A DNA stretch of 64,000 bases from Moraxellaceae bacterium (GTDB lineage: Bacteria; Pseudomonadota; Gammaproteobacteria; Pseudomonadales; Moraxellaceae). The DNA is taken from contig JAUXVU010000018.1 in the NCBI GenBank assembly GCA_030680295.1, positions 310,001-374,000 on the forward strand, read 5' to 3'. Both the position numbers and the translations under genes were made by a program. The notes beneath the pieces are model-generated. The model made no database searches and had not been told where the DNA came from. It saw only the letters and a list, made by a program, of their open reading frames with translations. How positions within the stretch are numbered: position 1 is the stretch's first letter; each line of letters begins with the position of its first letter. This document shows, in pieces, positions 8,083 through 16,763 of this stretch.

Positions 8083-9459
8083 ATGTCGTTTAGTTACAGC
8101 CAATCCCCACGCGTTATTGCATTGGCCACTGCCATTGCTGCGGTGTCTACACCCGTCCAGGCCGACAGTACGCGTATCCAAGAGTTAGAACAGCGTCTAC
8201 TCATTCTTGAACGTAATCTTGAGTTAAAAGAAGAAGCTCAGATTGCCAAGGAGAAAGCAGCACCAGTCGTGAACGCAGGTGCAGGCGGGTTTTCAATTAG
8301 CAATGCAAAAAAAGATTATGAATTGAAGTTTAGTGCGGTGGGTCAGTTTGATTCACGCGTGTTTTTGGATGGTGCACGTGCTAACGGTGCCAAATTAGAT
8401 GACGGCTTTGTGACTCGTCGTTTGCGTCCAACCATTCAAGGTAAATTAGGCGATCTAGCTGAGTTTCGCTTCACACCAGAGTTTGGCGGTGGTGGTGTGG
8501 GTTCATCGGCTTCAATTGTAGATGCCTATGTTGATCTAAAATTTCATCAAGCAGCTTTGTTACGTGTTGGTAAGCAAAAAAGCGCGGTGAGTATTGACCG
8601 TTTGCGTTCAGGTGCAGCACTACCATTTGTTGAACGTGGTTTAGCCAATGAGTTAGCGCCTAACCGTGATTTGGGTGTGAGCTTAAATGGTCAGTTAGCT
8701 AAAAATACCGTGACATATACTGCTGGTATTTTTAACGGTGTTGCGGATGGACGTGATGTCACAGGCCGTGATGATTCAGGCAAAGAAGCACAAGCTCGTG
8801 TTTTCTTAGAGCCTTTTAAAAATGATGGCGACAGTGTGTTGCAAGGCCTAGGCTTTGGTGTTGCGGGTACTTATGGCACCAAAAAAACCTCAGCAGGTAA
8901 TACTGCGCTAGCGGGTCTGCCTCAATATCGTTCGTCGGGCCAAGAAAATTTCTTTACTTATGCGGCTGGTGCGGTAGCAGACGGCAAGCATAAGCGTGTT
9001 TTGCCACAGTTAAGTTATTACATCGATAGTTTTGGTGTGGTGGCTGAATATGCAGTTTCTGACCAAGAAGTTACTCGTCTAGGGGTGACCGAGTCAGTTA
9101 AAAATAAAGCTTATGACGTCACTGCAACGTATGTATTGACCGGTGAAAAAGCAAGTTATCGTGGTGTTCAACCAAATCAGCCGTTCACATTAAATGGCGA
9201 TGGTTGGGGCGCATTTGAGTTGGCTGCGCGTGTTGGTGAATTAAAGGTTGATGATGTTGCTTTTGCTAGCAACTTGGCAGATATCAATGCAGCCGCTAAA
9301 AAAGCTAACAACTATGGTGTGGGCCTGAATTGGTACTTAAATCGCAACGTTAAATTGTCCACTGATTACAATGAAACGAAGTTCCAAGGCGGGGCAGCAG
9401 GTGGTCAAGACCGTGAAACCGAACGCGCATTGTTTACACGCGTTCAGTTCACTTATTAG
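8083..9459 (+). CDS. OprP/OprO-type outer-membrane porin
   Basis: A 458-residue outer-membrane beta-barrel protein of the phosphate-selective porin O/P family. A signal peptide covers residues 1-27 (ending STPVQA before DSTRIQ). It is followed by a short coiled coil, STRIQELEQRLLILERNLE, typical of this family, then barrel strands ending in the aromatic terminus ALFTRVQFTY. The ATG at 8083 has AGGAG 10 bases upstream; the open frame extends 32 codons further upstream without support. It is divergent from the sulfate operon, so in this organism it may admit sulfate or another oxyanion rather than phosphate; that is inference from position. Confidence 0.82.
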   Translation: MSFSYSQSPRVIALATAIAAVSTPVQADSTRIQELEQRLLILERNLELKEEAQIAKEKAAPVVNAGAGGFSISNAKKDYELKFSAVGQFDSRVFLDGARANGAKLDDGFVTRRLRPTIQGKLGDLAEFRFTPEFGGGGVGSSASIVDAYVDLKFHQAALLRVGKQKSAVSIDRLRSGAALPFVERGLANELAPNRDLGVSLNGQLAKNTVTYTAGIFNGVADGRDVTGRDDSGKEAQARVFLEPFKNDGDSVLQGLGFGVAGTYGTKKTSAGNTALAGLPQYRSSGQENFFTYAAGAVADGKHKRVLPQLSYYIDSFGVVAEYAVSDQEVTRLGVTESVKNKAYDVTATYVLTGEKASYRGVQPNQPFTLNGDGWGAFELAARVGELKVDDVAFASNLADINAAAKKANNYGVGLNWYLNRNVKLSTDYNETKFQGGAAGGQDRETERALFTRVQFTY

Positions 9460-9499
9460 GGATTAAAAAGCTGTTATGTCCCCACAGCTGGTGACTGCA

Positions 9500-11047
9500 T
9501 TAACTCCGTCGAATTAAATAATCAAACGCTGACAGTGACGCTTTTGCGCCTTCACCAGTGGCGATGATGATTTGTTTATACGGCACAGTAGTGCAGTCGC
9601 CAGCGGCAAACACACCTGGCATTGATGTGTGACCCTTGGCATCCACTTCTACCTCACCACGAGGACTAAGGTTAATACTTCCTTTTAACCAGTAGGTATT
9701 CGGTAACAAACCAATTTGCACAAATACACCATCCACATCGAGCTGATGCGATGTCGAGCTTGTTCGGTCTTGGTAAGTCAGTCCCGTCATACGTTTACCA
9801 TCACCTAGAACTTCGGTGGTGAGTGCCGAGACAATCACGGTGACGTTGGCCAGGCTATGCAGTTTTTTCTGCAGTACCGCGTCGGCACGTAACTGGTTGT
9901 CGAACTCGATTAAGGTGACATGCTTCACAATGCCAGCTAAATCAATGGCGGCCTCTACACCGGAGTTGCCACCACCAATGACAGCAACATTTTTGCCTTT
10001 GAATAGCGGGCCATCACAATGCGGGCAGTAAGCCACGCCTTTGCCGCGATACTCTTGTTCACCCGGCACGCTCATTTCGCGCCAGCGTGCACCAGTGGCA
10101 ATCACCACAGATTTGCTGGTTAAACGACCGCCATTAGCTAATTCAATTTCAATTAAATCGTTACCCAACAGGGTTTTTGCCTGTTGATTGGTAATGATGT
10201 CCACGTCATAGGACTTGACGTGTTGCTCCATGGCTGACACCAATTTGGGGCCTTGGGTTTCTTGCATGGAAATGAAGTTTTCAATGCCCATGGTGTCGGC
10301 GACTTGACCGCCAAATCGCTCGGCTAATAAACCGGTGCGAATGCCTTTGCGTGCCGCATAAATAGCAGCCGCAGCGCCGGCAGGGCCACCACCAATGACC
10401 AATAAATCATAACTTGCACGGGCGCTGAGCTTTTCAGCTTCACGTGCGGCGGCACCGGTATCCACTTTGGCCAGAATTTCTTCCAAGGTCATGCGGCCTT
10501 GGCCAAATTCAGCGCCGTTAAGACGAACACTGGGCACGGCCAATACTTGTTTGTCTTCAACCTCTTGCTGAAACAGGGCGCCATCAATCATGGTGTTGCT
10601 GATGCCCGGATTTAACACGGCCATCAGGTTTAGCGCTTGCACAACATCCGGGCAGTTGTGGCAGCTCAGTGAAATATAGGTTTCGAAACTCAGACCTGCA
10701 GGCAAGGCACGGATTTGCTCTTGCACTTCTTCACTGACTTTGGGCGCATAACCACTAACTTGCAGCAGCGCTAAGACCAGTGAGGTGAATTCGTGGCCGA
10801 GTGGAATGCCAGCAAAGTGCACACCACTGGGCTCAGCATTTAATGCGTTAATCGTGAATGACGGACGACGTTCGTTGTCGCCATCACGACGCAGGCTGAT
10901 GCGATCAGAAAGCGTAGTGATCTCTGCTAGCAGTGCCATTAACTCAACAGACTTTGCCGAGTCATCAACACTGGCTACTAGCTCGATCGGATTAACCAAG
11001 CGCTCTAAATAGCCTTTCAGTTGCTGCTTAAGATTTGTATCTAACAT
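9500..11047 (-). CDS. ahpF: Alkyl hydroperoxide reductase subunit F
   Basis: A 515-residue FAD-dependent NADH:peroxiredoxin reductase that recycles AhpC. The N-terminal tandem thioredoxin-fold domain carries CHNC (Cys129/Cys132). The C-terminal thioredoxin-reductase-like part has the FAD motif [19 protein letters not shown] and the second redox pair CPHC (Cys341/Cys344). Length matches AhpF (about 520). It begins 25 bases after ahpC on the same strand, forming the standard ahpCF operon. Confidence 0.97.
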   Translation of the reverse strand: MLDTNLKQQLKGYLERLVNPIELVASVDDSAKSVELMALLAEITTLSDRISLRRDGDNERRPSFTINALNAEPSGVHFAGIPLGHEFTSLVLALLQVSGYAPKVSEEVQEQIRALPAGLSFETYISLSCHNCPDVVQALNLMAVLNPGISNTMIDGALFQQEVEDKQVLAVPSVRLNGAEFGQGRMTLEEILAKVDTGAAAREAEKLSARASYDLLVIGGGPAGAAAAIYAARKGIRTGLLAERFGGQVADTMGIENFISMQETQGPKLVSAMEQHVKSYDVDIITNQQAKTLLGNDLIEIELANGGRLTSKSVVIATGARWREMSVPGEQEYRGKGVAYCPHCDGPLFKGKNVAVIGGGNSGVEAAIDLAGIVKHVTLIEFDNQLRADAVLQKKLHSLANVTVIVSALTTEVLGDGKRMTGLTYQDRTSSTSHQLDVDGVFVQIGLLPNTYWLKGSINLSPRGEVEVDAKGHTSMPGVFAAGDCTTVPYKQIIIATGEGAKASLSAFDYLIRRS

Positions 11048-11072
11048 GATGCATCAGCCTTATTTCAGAATT

Positions 11073-11639
11073 TTAGATTTTGCCAACCAAGTCTAATGAC
11101 GGCGCCAATGTGGCTTCGCCTTCTTTCCACTTGGCAGGGCAGACTTCGCCTGGATGGGCAGCAACATACTGTGCGGCTTTCACTTTGCGCAGCAGTTCGC
11201 TGGCATCACGACCAATGCCACCGGCGTTGATTTCAATAATCTGGATTTTGCCTTCTGGGTCGATCACGAAAGTGCCACGATCAGCCAGACCAGCTTCTTC
11301 AATCAGCACACCAAAATTGCGTGAAATCACCTGTGTTGGGTCGCCAATCAGTGGGTACTGAATTTTGCGAATGGTGTCGGATGTGTCATGCCATGCTTTG
11401 TGGGTGAAATGCGTGTCGGTTGATACACCATAAATTTCAACGCCCATTTTTTGGAATTCAGCATAGTTGTCAGCCAAATCACCGAGTTCGGTAGGGCAGA
11501 CAAATGTGAAGTCGGCAGGGTAGAAAAAGACAACAGACCATTTGCCTTTCAGGTCGGCTTCGGTGACATCAACAAACTTACCCTGATGGTAAGCAGTGGC
11601 TTTAAACGGTAGTACTTCAGAATTGATCAGGTTTCTCAT
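11073..11639 (-). CDS. ahpC: Alkyl hydroperoxide reductase subunit C (2-Cys peroxiredoxin)
   Basis: A 188-residue typical 2-Cys peroxiredoxin. The peroxidatic Cys48 lies in [11 protein letters not shown] and the resolving Cys167 in GEVCPAKW. It reduces hydrogen peroxide, organic hydroperoxides and peroxynitrite in the cytoplasm and is recycled by AhpF encoded directly downstream. It is the second peroxiredoxin in 8 kb; the one at 3279-3917 is of the 1-Cys type, so the two are not duplicates. Confidence 0.97.
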   Translation of the reverse strand: MRNLINSEVLPFKATAYHQGKFVDVTEADLKGKWSVVFFYPADFTFVCPTELGDLADNYAEFQKMGVEIYGVSTDTHFTHKAWHDTSDTIRKIQYPLIGDPTQVISRNFGVLIEEAGLADRGTFVIDPEGKIQIIEINAGGIGRDASELLRKVKAAQYVAAHPGEVCPAKWKEGEATLAPSLDLVGKI

Positions 11640-11708
11640 GACACGTCTCCAGTAGTTGGTGAAGTGATCATAGAAAACTGATGGCGTTAGGTATAATTTA
11701 GTTTTTCT

Positions 11709-11721
11709 CTATTTACGATAG
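11709..11721. promoter_or_regulatory. Palindrome upstream of ahpC, possible peroxide-regulator site
   Basis: CTAT-TTACG-ATAG lies 70 to 82 bases upstream of the ahpC start. OxyR sites contain ATAG/CTAT half-elements, but with a different spacing (7 bases within each half and between halves), so this is only a partial match. It could be coincidental in an AT-rich stretch. Confidence 0.25.
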
Positions 11722-11731
11722 TTTTTATTTA

Positions 11732-13141
11732 TTAGATGCTTCCGCCGGGTGAAATTGGTTGCGCCAAAATCCACAGGCCAAAGACGGTAAATGCCATCAT
11801 CAGAAGTAGCATGGGGAGCTGGCTAAGCATGGCATGGCGTTGATTGCCAAATGTGCGCACCGCCTCTTCATGGGCAATGTACACACTGACAATATGGCCA
11901 ACTAAAATGAGGCCAACTTGGGTGTGCCAGACCAAACCTATATCGGGAATCGTCGGTGATGGCATGCGTTGGCCCTGATTCAATAGATCCCAGCCCAAGC
12001 CCAAAGGGTCTGACAGCAAACGTAGCAACTGACTGCCTTGGGTCAGAATAAGCGTGTAGTAATGGCTGATGTGATAAACCAGCACGATGGGTAGCAAGGA
12101 GTTGGCAAAACGCAGTGCCAATGAGTGCAGACTTAGCTGACTGTGGGTGAGCTTTTTAGCTAGCCATAAACACAAAAGGTAAATCGCTAAATAGAGCAGG
12201 GGGGAAAGCAACAAGGCCAGTGTTTCCCAAATCAAATGAAGTATTTTGAGTGTGGGATAGGCGGTCACAATATTGCTGCCTAACCATGGCTGAAGTAGGG
12301 CAAAACCATCTTGCCAAAATAATGTGGTCCAGCCTTGGGTCATGTGCAGACCATCAAATGCAGTTGATGACAGCATAAACAGAACAAAAATGACTTCACT
12401 TATGTGCTTGCTCTGATCTTGCAGCAGCCCTGCGAATGGCCAACGAAAAATGATGCGATTGTGCTGCCATGTGATGGGTGCAATTTTGCCCAGCATACGC
12501 AGAAAGACACTGAAAAATTCGGCGTGTTTAAACCATGCATCACGCCCAAAAGCCCAAGCACCGATCCCGTTGATGATGGTGTAAACCAATAGCATCTGCG
12601 CCAGACTGCGTGGTGTGACGTGGCCAAGTAATTCAATCCAAATAAATACCATGTAAAAAAACAATGCAGGCCAGCAGCCCCATTGTTCGCGATAATGCCA
12701 GCGACCTTGCCATTGCGGCGGCGTTAGGCAGCGCCATGGGTTGAGATAAACATAAACGTTGCCAATAACGGCTGTGAGGTAGGCAAACGCCAGCACAAAC
12801 CCTATCCAAAACAGCGTCATGTTGACGTTGAGATAGGGGTCACTAGGGCCAAAAAATCCTGCGGTTATGGTGAGTAATAGGGCAGCAACTGCACCTAGTT
12901 GCGCCAAGCGTATGACTACGTTTGCAGGTGAGTTAAGGTTAAGGGCTAGTTGTTGATTGGGCTTATTAGTTTGGCGTTTTGTGCTGACCCAGGCCGACAC
13001 AATAAAGGAGAGTAAAAGTGCGACAATGGCCGCCCAGGCGTACAACCAGAATGGCACGGGCAGGTTGTAAACTTTGCCAAAGGAGTGTGCCTGAGCATTG
13101 GCACTGCTAAGCAGCAGTGCCGCTAAACATAACCAACGCAT
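11732..13141 (-). CDS. Polytopic membrane protein of unknown function
   Basis: A 469-residue protein with a cleavable or uncleaved N-terminal hydrophobic segment (ending NAQAHS) and about ten to eleven further hydrophobic helices. The mature start AHSFGKVYNLPVPFWLYAW resembles membrane proteins often annotated as fenitrothion-hydrolase-like (FedB-like), which open with AHG followed by LPLPLW-type text; I hold this only loosely and do not infer hydrolase activity. Several histidines and tryptophans lie in or near membrane segments (for example HISHYYTLILTQG, VGHIVSVYIAHEEAV), which could bind a metal or haem. Its ATG overlaps the stop of the upstream lipoprotein gene as ATGA, so the two are co-translated. 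Confidence 0.6.
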   Translation of the reverse strand: MRWLCLAALLLSSANAQAHSFGKVYNLPVPFWLYAWAAIVALLLSFIVSAWVSTKRQTNKPNQQLALNLNSPANVVIRLAQLGAVAALLLTITAGFFGPSDPYLNVNMTLFWIGFVLAFAYLTAVIGNVYVYLNPWRCLTPPQWQGRWHYREQWGCWPALFFYMVFIWIELLGHVTPRSLAQMLLVYTIINGIGAWAFGRDAWFKHAEFFSVFLRMLGKIAPITWQHNRIIFRWPFAGLLQDQSKHISEVIFVLFMLSSTAFDGLHMTQGWTTLFWQDGFALLQPWLGSNIVTAYPTLKILHLIWETLALLLSPLLYLAIYLLCLWLAKKLTHSQLSLHSLALRFANSLLPIVLVYHISHYYTLILTQGSQLLRLLSDPLGLGWDLLNQGQRMPSPTIPDIGLVWHTQVGLILVGHIVSVYIAHEEAVRTFGNQRHAMLSQLPMLLLMMAFTVFGLWILAQPISPGGSI

Positions 13142-14697
13142 CAGCGACGGGTAGGTTTAGGTGCCGTTGGGCCGGCAGAGGCAGTGAACTCAAGAATCTG
13201 AAAACCTGAGCTATAACCGGCAATCCAAATGTGTCCAGTTTCGGGGCGATAACGAACGTAGGTGGGTACTGCATCCCAGCGTGAGCCGGAACTACCAAAA
13301 AACTCAGCCAGCGGCACAGTGGGTGTATTTGGGTTGGGTACCGGATGCCAATAAGCAATCTCAATGGGATTTGCAGGATCACGTATATCCCACACACGTA
13401 AGCCGCCGGTGTAGTGCGTGGTAAACAAGGTGGTGGCGTTGTTGACGTCGTCAAAACCAACATAGTGTGCTGAGTAATTTGCGACATCAACAATTGTATT
13501 GAGGCAGTTCTCTGGCTTATTTACCTCTAGACGAATTTCGGAGACCTGCACTGGATTGGTCTCATCGGTGATATCTAAAATGCGGCCATGCGCCCACGGA
13601 CATACGCCGGCGGTTGGCCACTCATCACTAGAGTACAAATAGGTGCGGCCGCCGTTACGGAACCAGCGTGCGGTATGTGATCCGGCATTCGGTGCAGCAC
13701 CGATTAAGGTGCTGGTCCAGCCTAAGAAACCTACTTGTGGTGGGGCGGGGGCAATCAACAAGGGGGCAACGGGTACTTCACGCTGATGGAATCCGCTGAC
13801 GTCAAAAATCGCCATGCCGTTTTGGCCAACAGCTGGGCCATTCGGAAGCCCCATGCCAAATGATATAAAGCCAAAGGTGGCTAAATACAGTCGTGTGCCT
13901 TCCGGGTTTAGGCCGCAGTCATGACCTGCTGGCGCAAACAACTGGATGACTTGTGGTTTTTTGATGTCATCTAAATTAATGACGGCATTGGTACTGGCAG
14001 AGCTTGTGGCATATGCCGTACGGCCATCATCACTTATGCACAGGGCATGGCCAAAAAATGGCAGCCCGATATCAATTTTGCCGATACCGCCAATGAGTGC
14101 GGGCAGCTCTGGCAAGGTAATGCCAATACCAATGTTAATGCTGGCGGCTAACACGGGTTTACGGCAGTCACTGGCATCGTAGACATCAAATGCTGTGCCG
14201 CCACCACGGGTGGCAACAATAATTTTGCGCGCTTGGTTTGCTTGCAGTGACTCATGCGGTGCCAGCATGGCGGGGCTTTGTAAAATATCCAGCAACACAG
14301 GGTTGCGTGGGTCAGCGGCATCAATGACGGCCATGCCATTGAGTGGGCTGAATTTGGGATCAACATAGGGCGAAGAGGTCGGGCCAAAAATTTGTCCAGG
14401 CGAGGTGGTGGTGACATAGGCACAGTCATCAATCCACGCTAATGAAAAATTGGCGCCACGATCTAAAATTGTGTTTTGACCGACTAACCGCAATCCTTTG
14501 CGATAACCTTGTGCCGAATTGCCATTCAGTTGTTCAGCTAAGGGAATTTGACCCTGTAAACCAGGCTCTAGTCTATCCACGTCGGTCGCTTTGGGGCTAT
14601 TAGAGTTGGCCGTGTTGTCATTTGATGAGCCGCTACCACACGCGGTGAGCAAACTTGCTAAGAGAAGTGCTGCGTAGGCAACGGCAGGTTTTGACAT
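13141..14697 (-). CDS. Lipoprotein with LVIVD-type beta-propeller repeats
   Basis: A 518-residue predicted lipoprotein: a signal peptide ends in the lipobox LLTAC at about residue 20, followed by a Ser/Asn-rich linker. The body contains repeated segments such as GMAVIDAADPRNPVLLD, GTAFDVYDASDCRKPV, GRILDITDETNPVQVSEI and GGLRVWDIRDPANPIEIAYW, the pattern of LVIVD repeats that fold as beta-propellers. I chose the ATG at 14697 with GGGG upstream over an in-frame TTG at 14709. It is translationally coupled to the membrane protein downstream, so the pair likely forms one envelope complex. No catalytic function is evident. Confidence 0.75.
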   Translation of the reverse strand: MSKPAVAYAALLLASLLTACGSGSSNDNTANSNSPKATDVDRLEPGLQGQIPLAEQLNGNSAQGYRKGLRLVGQNTILDRGANFSLAWIDDCAYVTTTSPGQIFGPTSSPYVDPKFSPLNGMAVIDAADPRNPVLLDILQSPAMLAPHESLQANQARKIIVATRGGGTAFDVYDASDCRKPVLAASINIGIGITLPELPALIGGIGKIDIGLPFFGHALCISDDGRTAYATSSASTNAVINLDDIKKPQVIQLFAPAGHDCGLNPEGTRLYLATFGFISFGMGLPNGPAVGQNGMAIFDVSGFHQREVPVAPLLIAPAPPQVGFLGWTSTLIGAAPNAGSHTARWFRNGGRTYLYSSDEWPTAGVCPWAHGRILDITDETNPVQVSEIRLEVNKPENCLNTIVDVANYSAHYVGFDDVNNATTLFTTHYTGGLRVWDIRDPANPIEIAYWHPVPNPNTPTVPLAEFFGSSGSRWDAVPTYVRYRPETGHIWIAGYSSGFQILEFTASAGPTAPKPTRR

Positions 14698-14778
14698 GGA
14701 TAACCCCAAAACGGTGTAATTATTATTGTGCGCAAATTATGAGCACTATTTTACACAGATTTGGGTTGTAATAGTTTT

Positions 14779-16221
14779 TTAGCTGCCATGGCCATTAGGT
14801 TGATGAACGGTCAGTGGCGACGGCCCCAAAATAGCTTTTAACAGCAGTCGATAACTGTCTTTATCTAATACGGGTGGCATGGGGGCTTGCGCTAGAGCAT
14901 TGAGTGCCTCTAAAGAGTGGGCAGTGCCCAACCAACACCAGTTATCCACTAAGTAGTAGGCACGCTCATTGGTTTTATGATTACGTTCCTCTAACGCCAC
15001 CATGCCCTGAAATGGCCAAGCCTTGAGTGCGTGCTCTTCAAGTACATCAAGTAAACGCTGATTGTGTGAGTTTATGCTTTCATTGCCATCACACAGCCCT
15101 TGGCAACGCTTCAGCTGTCGTGATGGGCAAGGTCGTTTAGCCATACGCTCCAGCCCCATGGCGTAATCACACAAGCCATGTTCCAGTGCCAGTTGGCGTA
15201 ATGGTTTGACGGTTGCTGCACGAGAGTTAAACAGCCCATACAGGCGTGTGCCGCTCCGTAACTCATGGCCACTAACAGCCTGTGGCATCAACAAACCTTC
15301 GTTATTGGCTTTTAGTGTGAGTGACACCAAGTTAGCTTGCCGACGCAGTTGACGGTTATGCAATGGTTGCAGGGTTTTGACATAACGCGCCTCTAGCAGC
15401 AATGCGCCCAATTCGCCCGCGGTGGCTTCCCATGTAATGCGCCGGACTTGTTGTGATAAACGTGCTTCCTTTGTGCTTTTTAAGTCAGCGGAGAAGTGGC
15501 TTAAGACTCGTGCACGAATATTTTTGGCTTTGCCAACATAGAGCAAATCGGCTTCGCCATGAAAAAAATACACACCGGGTCCTTCTGGCAGTTCGTCAGC
15601 CAAGGATTCATCAAGGTAGGCGGGGAGTGATGGCCGTTTACTCAATAGACTCACAGCTTGAGCAACGGCGTTGGCACCGTGGTGAATCTCTGCTTTAGAT
15701 AAAAACTCATAGACCACACGGGCATCATCCAAAGCGCGATGGCGCTTGTCTGCATGGATGCGGTATTGGCTCATGACCGCATCTAAGTTATGGCGTTGTT
15801 GTGTCGGGTTAAGTGCACGTGACAGCCGGACAGAGCACAGACTGCGCACTTGAAAGCGTAGGCCAATGCGCTCAAATTCAGCCTTTAGAAAGCCATAGTC
15901 AAAGCGTGCATTGTGGGCAATAAATAAACGCCCCTTGAGCAAGTCATGCAGGGTGCCGGCAAGATCAGCGAACAGTGGCGCATCCGCCACGGTGTCATTA
16001 CTGATGCCGGTAAGCTGGGTAATAAAAGGTGGAATTCGTAGCTGTGGATTGACCAATGATGACCATTCACGCACACCATGTTCATCCACCAAAATCACGC
16101 CAATTTCGGTGATGCGATCAACCAAGGCGCGCCCACCCGTGGTTTCCAGGTCGACAATGGCTAAGGGCTGGCTAAAGCCGCGCAGGGGATTTATCTGCTG
16201 TATCGGTGTTAAGGCATTCAT
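14779..16221 (-). CDS. Exonuclease (DnaQ-like) fused to GIY-YIG nuclease, Cho-like
   Basis: A 480-residue two-domain DNA repair nuclease. Residues about 15-180 form a DEDDh 3'-5' exonuclease like the Pol III epsilon subunit: AIVDLETTGG, FIAHNARFDYGFL and HRALDDARVVYEFL give the acidic and histidine residues. From about residue 215 a GIY-YIG domain follows (GPGVYFFHGEADLLYVGKAK), related to UvrC N-terminus and Cho. The UvrC C-terminal endonuclease and HhH domains are absent. The start is ATG at 16221 (a TTG precedes it). It is divergent from umuDC, 106 bases away, and could share SOS control from the LexA site there, although that site lies nearer umuD. Confidence 0.85.
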   Translation of the reverse strand: MNALTPIQQINPLRGFSQPLAIVDLETTGGRALVDRITEIGVILVDEHGVREWSSLVNPQLRIPPFITQLTGISNDTVADAPLFADLAGTLHDLLKGRLFIAHNARFDYGFLKAEFERIGLRFQVRSLCSVRLSRALNPTQQRHNLDAVMSQYRIHADKRHRALDDARVVYEFLSKAEIHHGANAVAQAVSLLSKRPSLPAYLDESLADELPEGPGVYFFHGEADLLYVGKAKNIRARVLSHFSADLKSTKEARLSQQVRRITWEATAGELGALLLEARYVKTLQPLHNRQLRRQANLVSLTLKANNEGLLMPQAVSGHELRSGTRLYGLFNSRAATVKPLRQLALEHGLCDYAMGLERMAKRPCPSRQLKRCQGLCDGNESINSHNQRLLDVLEEHALKAWPFQGMVALEERNHKTNERAYYLVDNWCWLGTAHSLEALNALAQAPMPPVLDKDSYRLLLKAILGPSPLTVHQPNGHGS

Positions 16222-16293
16222 CAATTAATGGTTTCGCTTTTTATGCGTTTTGCCAATTTGTCAAAACGATTCAGTTTTCAGTGTGTTGATTCA

Positions 16294-16321
16294 TTGACTG
16301 TTAGCTAAGTCACAATATACT
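16294..16321 (+). promoter_or_regulatory. umuD promoter giving a probable leaderless mRNA
   Basis: A -35 element TTGACT (16294-16299) and a -10 element TATACT (16316-16321) are separated by 16 bases. The ATG of umuD begins 7 bases after the -10 element, exactly where transcription would normally initiate. No Shine-Dalgarno sequence exists before the ATG. The mRNA is therefore predicted to start at or next to the A of the start codon. Confidence 0.7.
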
Positions 16322-16341
16322 GACCATATGAACAGTATATT
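16314..16341. promoter_or_regulatory. LexA operator overlapping umuD -10 and start codon
   Basis: Arms AATATACTG (16314-16322) and CAGTATATT (16333-16341) form a perfect 9-bp inverted repeat around a 10-base centre. The core TACTG-N10-CAGTA matches the E. coli-type LexA box architecture; the inner half-site reads CTGA rather than CTGT on the left and ACAG on the right. LexA bound here would cover the -10 element, start site and initiation codon of umuD. Confidence 0.85.
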
Positions 16342-16759
16342 CGCTCAATTAGTAGAAGTCCCGTCCAAACAGCCCTTGCCATTGTTTGATGGTCATGTGC
16401 CGGCGGGTTTCCCATCACCAGCTGCTGACTATGTGCAAAAGCGCATCGACTTAAATGAGCGCTTGGTGATGCATCCGGCGGCGACTTTTTTTGTCCGTGC
16501 GTCTGGTGAGTCCATGCACGATGTTGGCATCTTAGATGGTGCCATTTTGATTGTGGATGCAGCGCTTAAACCCACGTCTGGCGATATTGTGGTGGCGTTG
16601 GTGGACGGCCAGTACACAGTGAAACGACTGATTAAAACAGCGCAAGGTTTTGAGTTGCATGCGGCGAATCGATACATGGCATATCCCATTATTGCACCCA
16701 GTTCAGAGCTGCAAATTTTTGGTGTGGTAACCGCACATATTGTTGAGCACAGGCGCTAA
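16328..16759 (+). CDS. umuD: Error-prone DNA polymerase V accessory protein UmuD
   Basis: A 143-residue LexA/UmuD-type S24 serine peptidase that self-cleaves under RecA filament stimulation to form UmuD'. The predicted cleavage site is Ala26-Gly27 (VPAGFPSPAADYV; E. coli has Cys24-Gly25). The catalytic dyad is Ser62 (ASGESMHD) and Lys99 (YTVKRL). It shares high visible similarity with E. coli UmuD from FPSPAADYVEQR onward. umuC begins 4 bases after its stop. Expression is expected to be SOS-controlled through the LexA operator that overlaps the start. Confidence 0.96.
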   Translation: MNSIFAQLVEVPSKQPLPLFDGHVPAGFPSPAADYVQKRIDLNERLVMHPAATFFVRASGESMHDVGILDGAILIVDAALKPTSGDIVVALVDGQYTVKRLIKTAQGFELHAANRYMAYPIIAPSSELQIFGVVTAHIVEHRR

Positions 16760-16763
16760 CGTC

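Noticed and set aside
9469-9489. Possible terminator AGCTGT...ACAGCT after the porin
   Set aside because: The arms are only 6 bp with no T tract on either strand, which is weak as a terminator.
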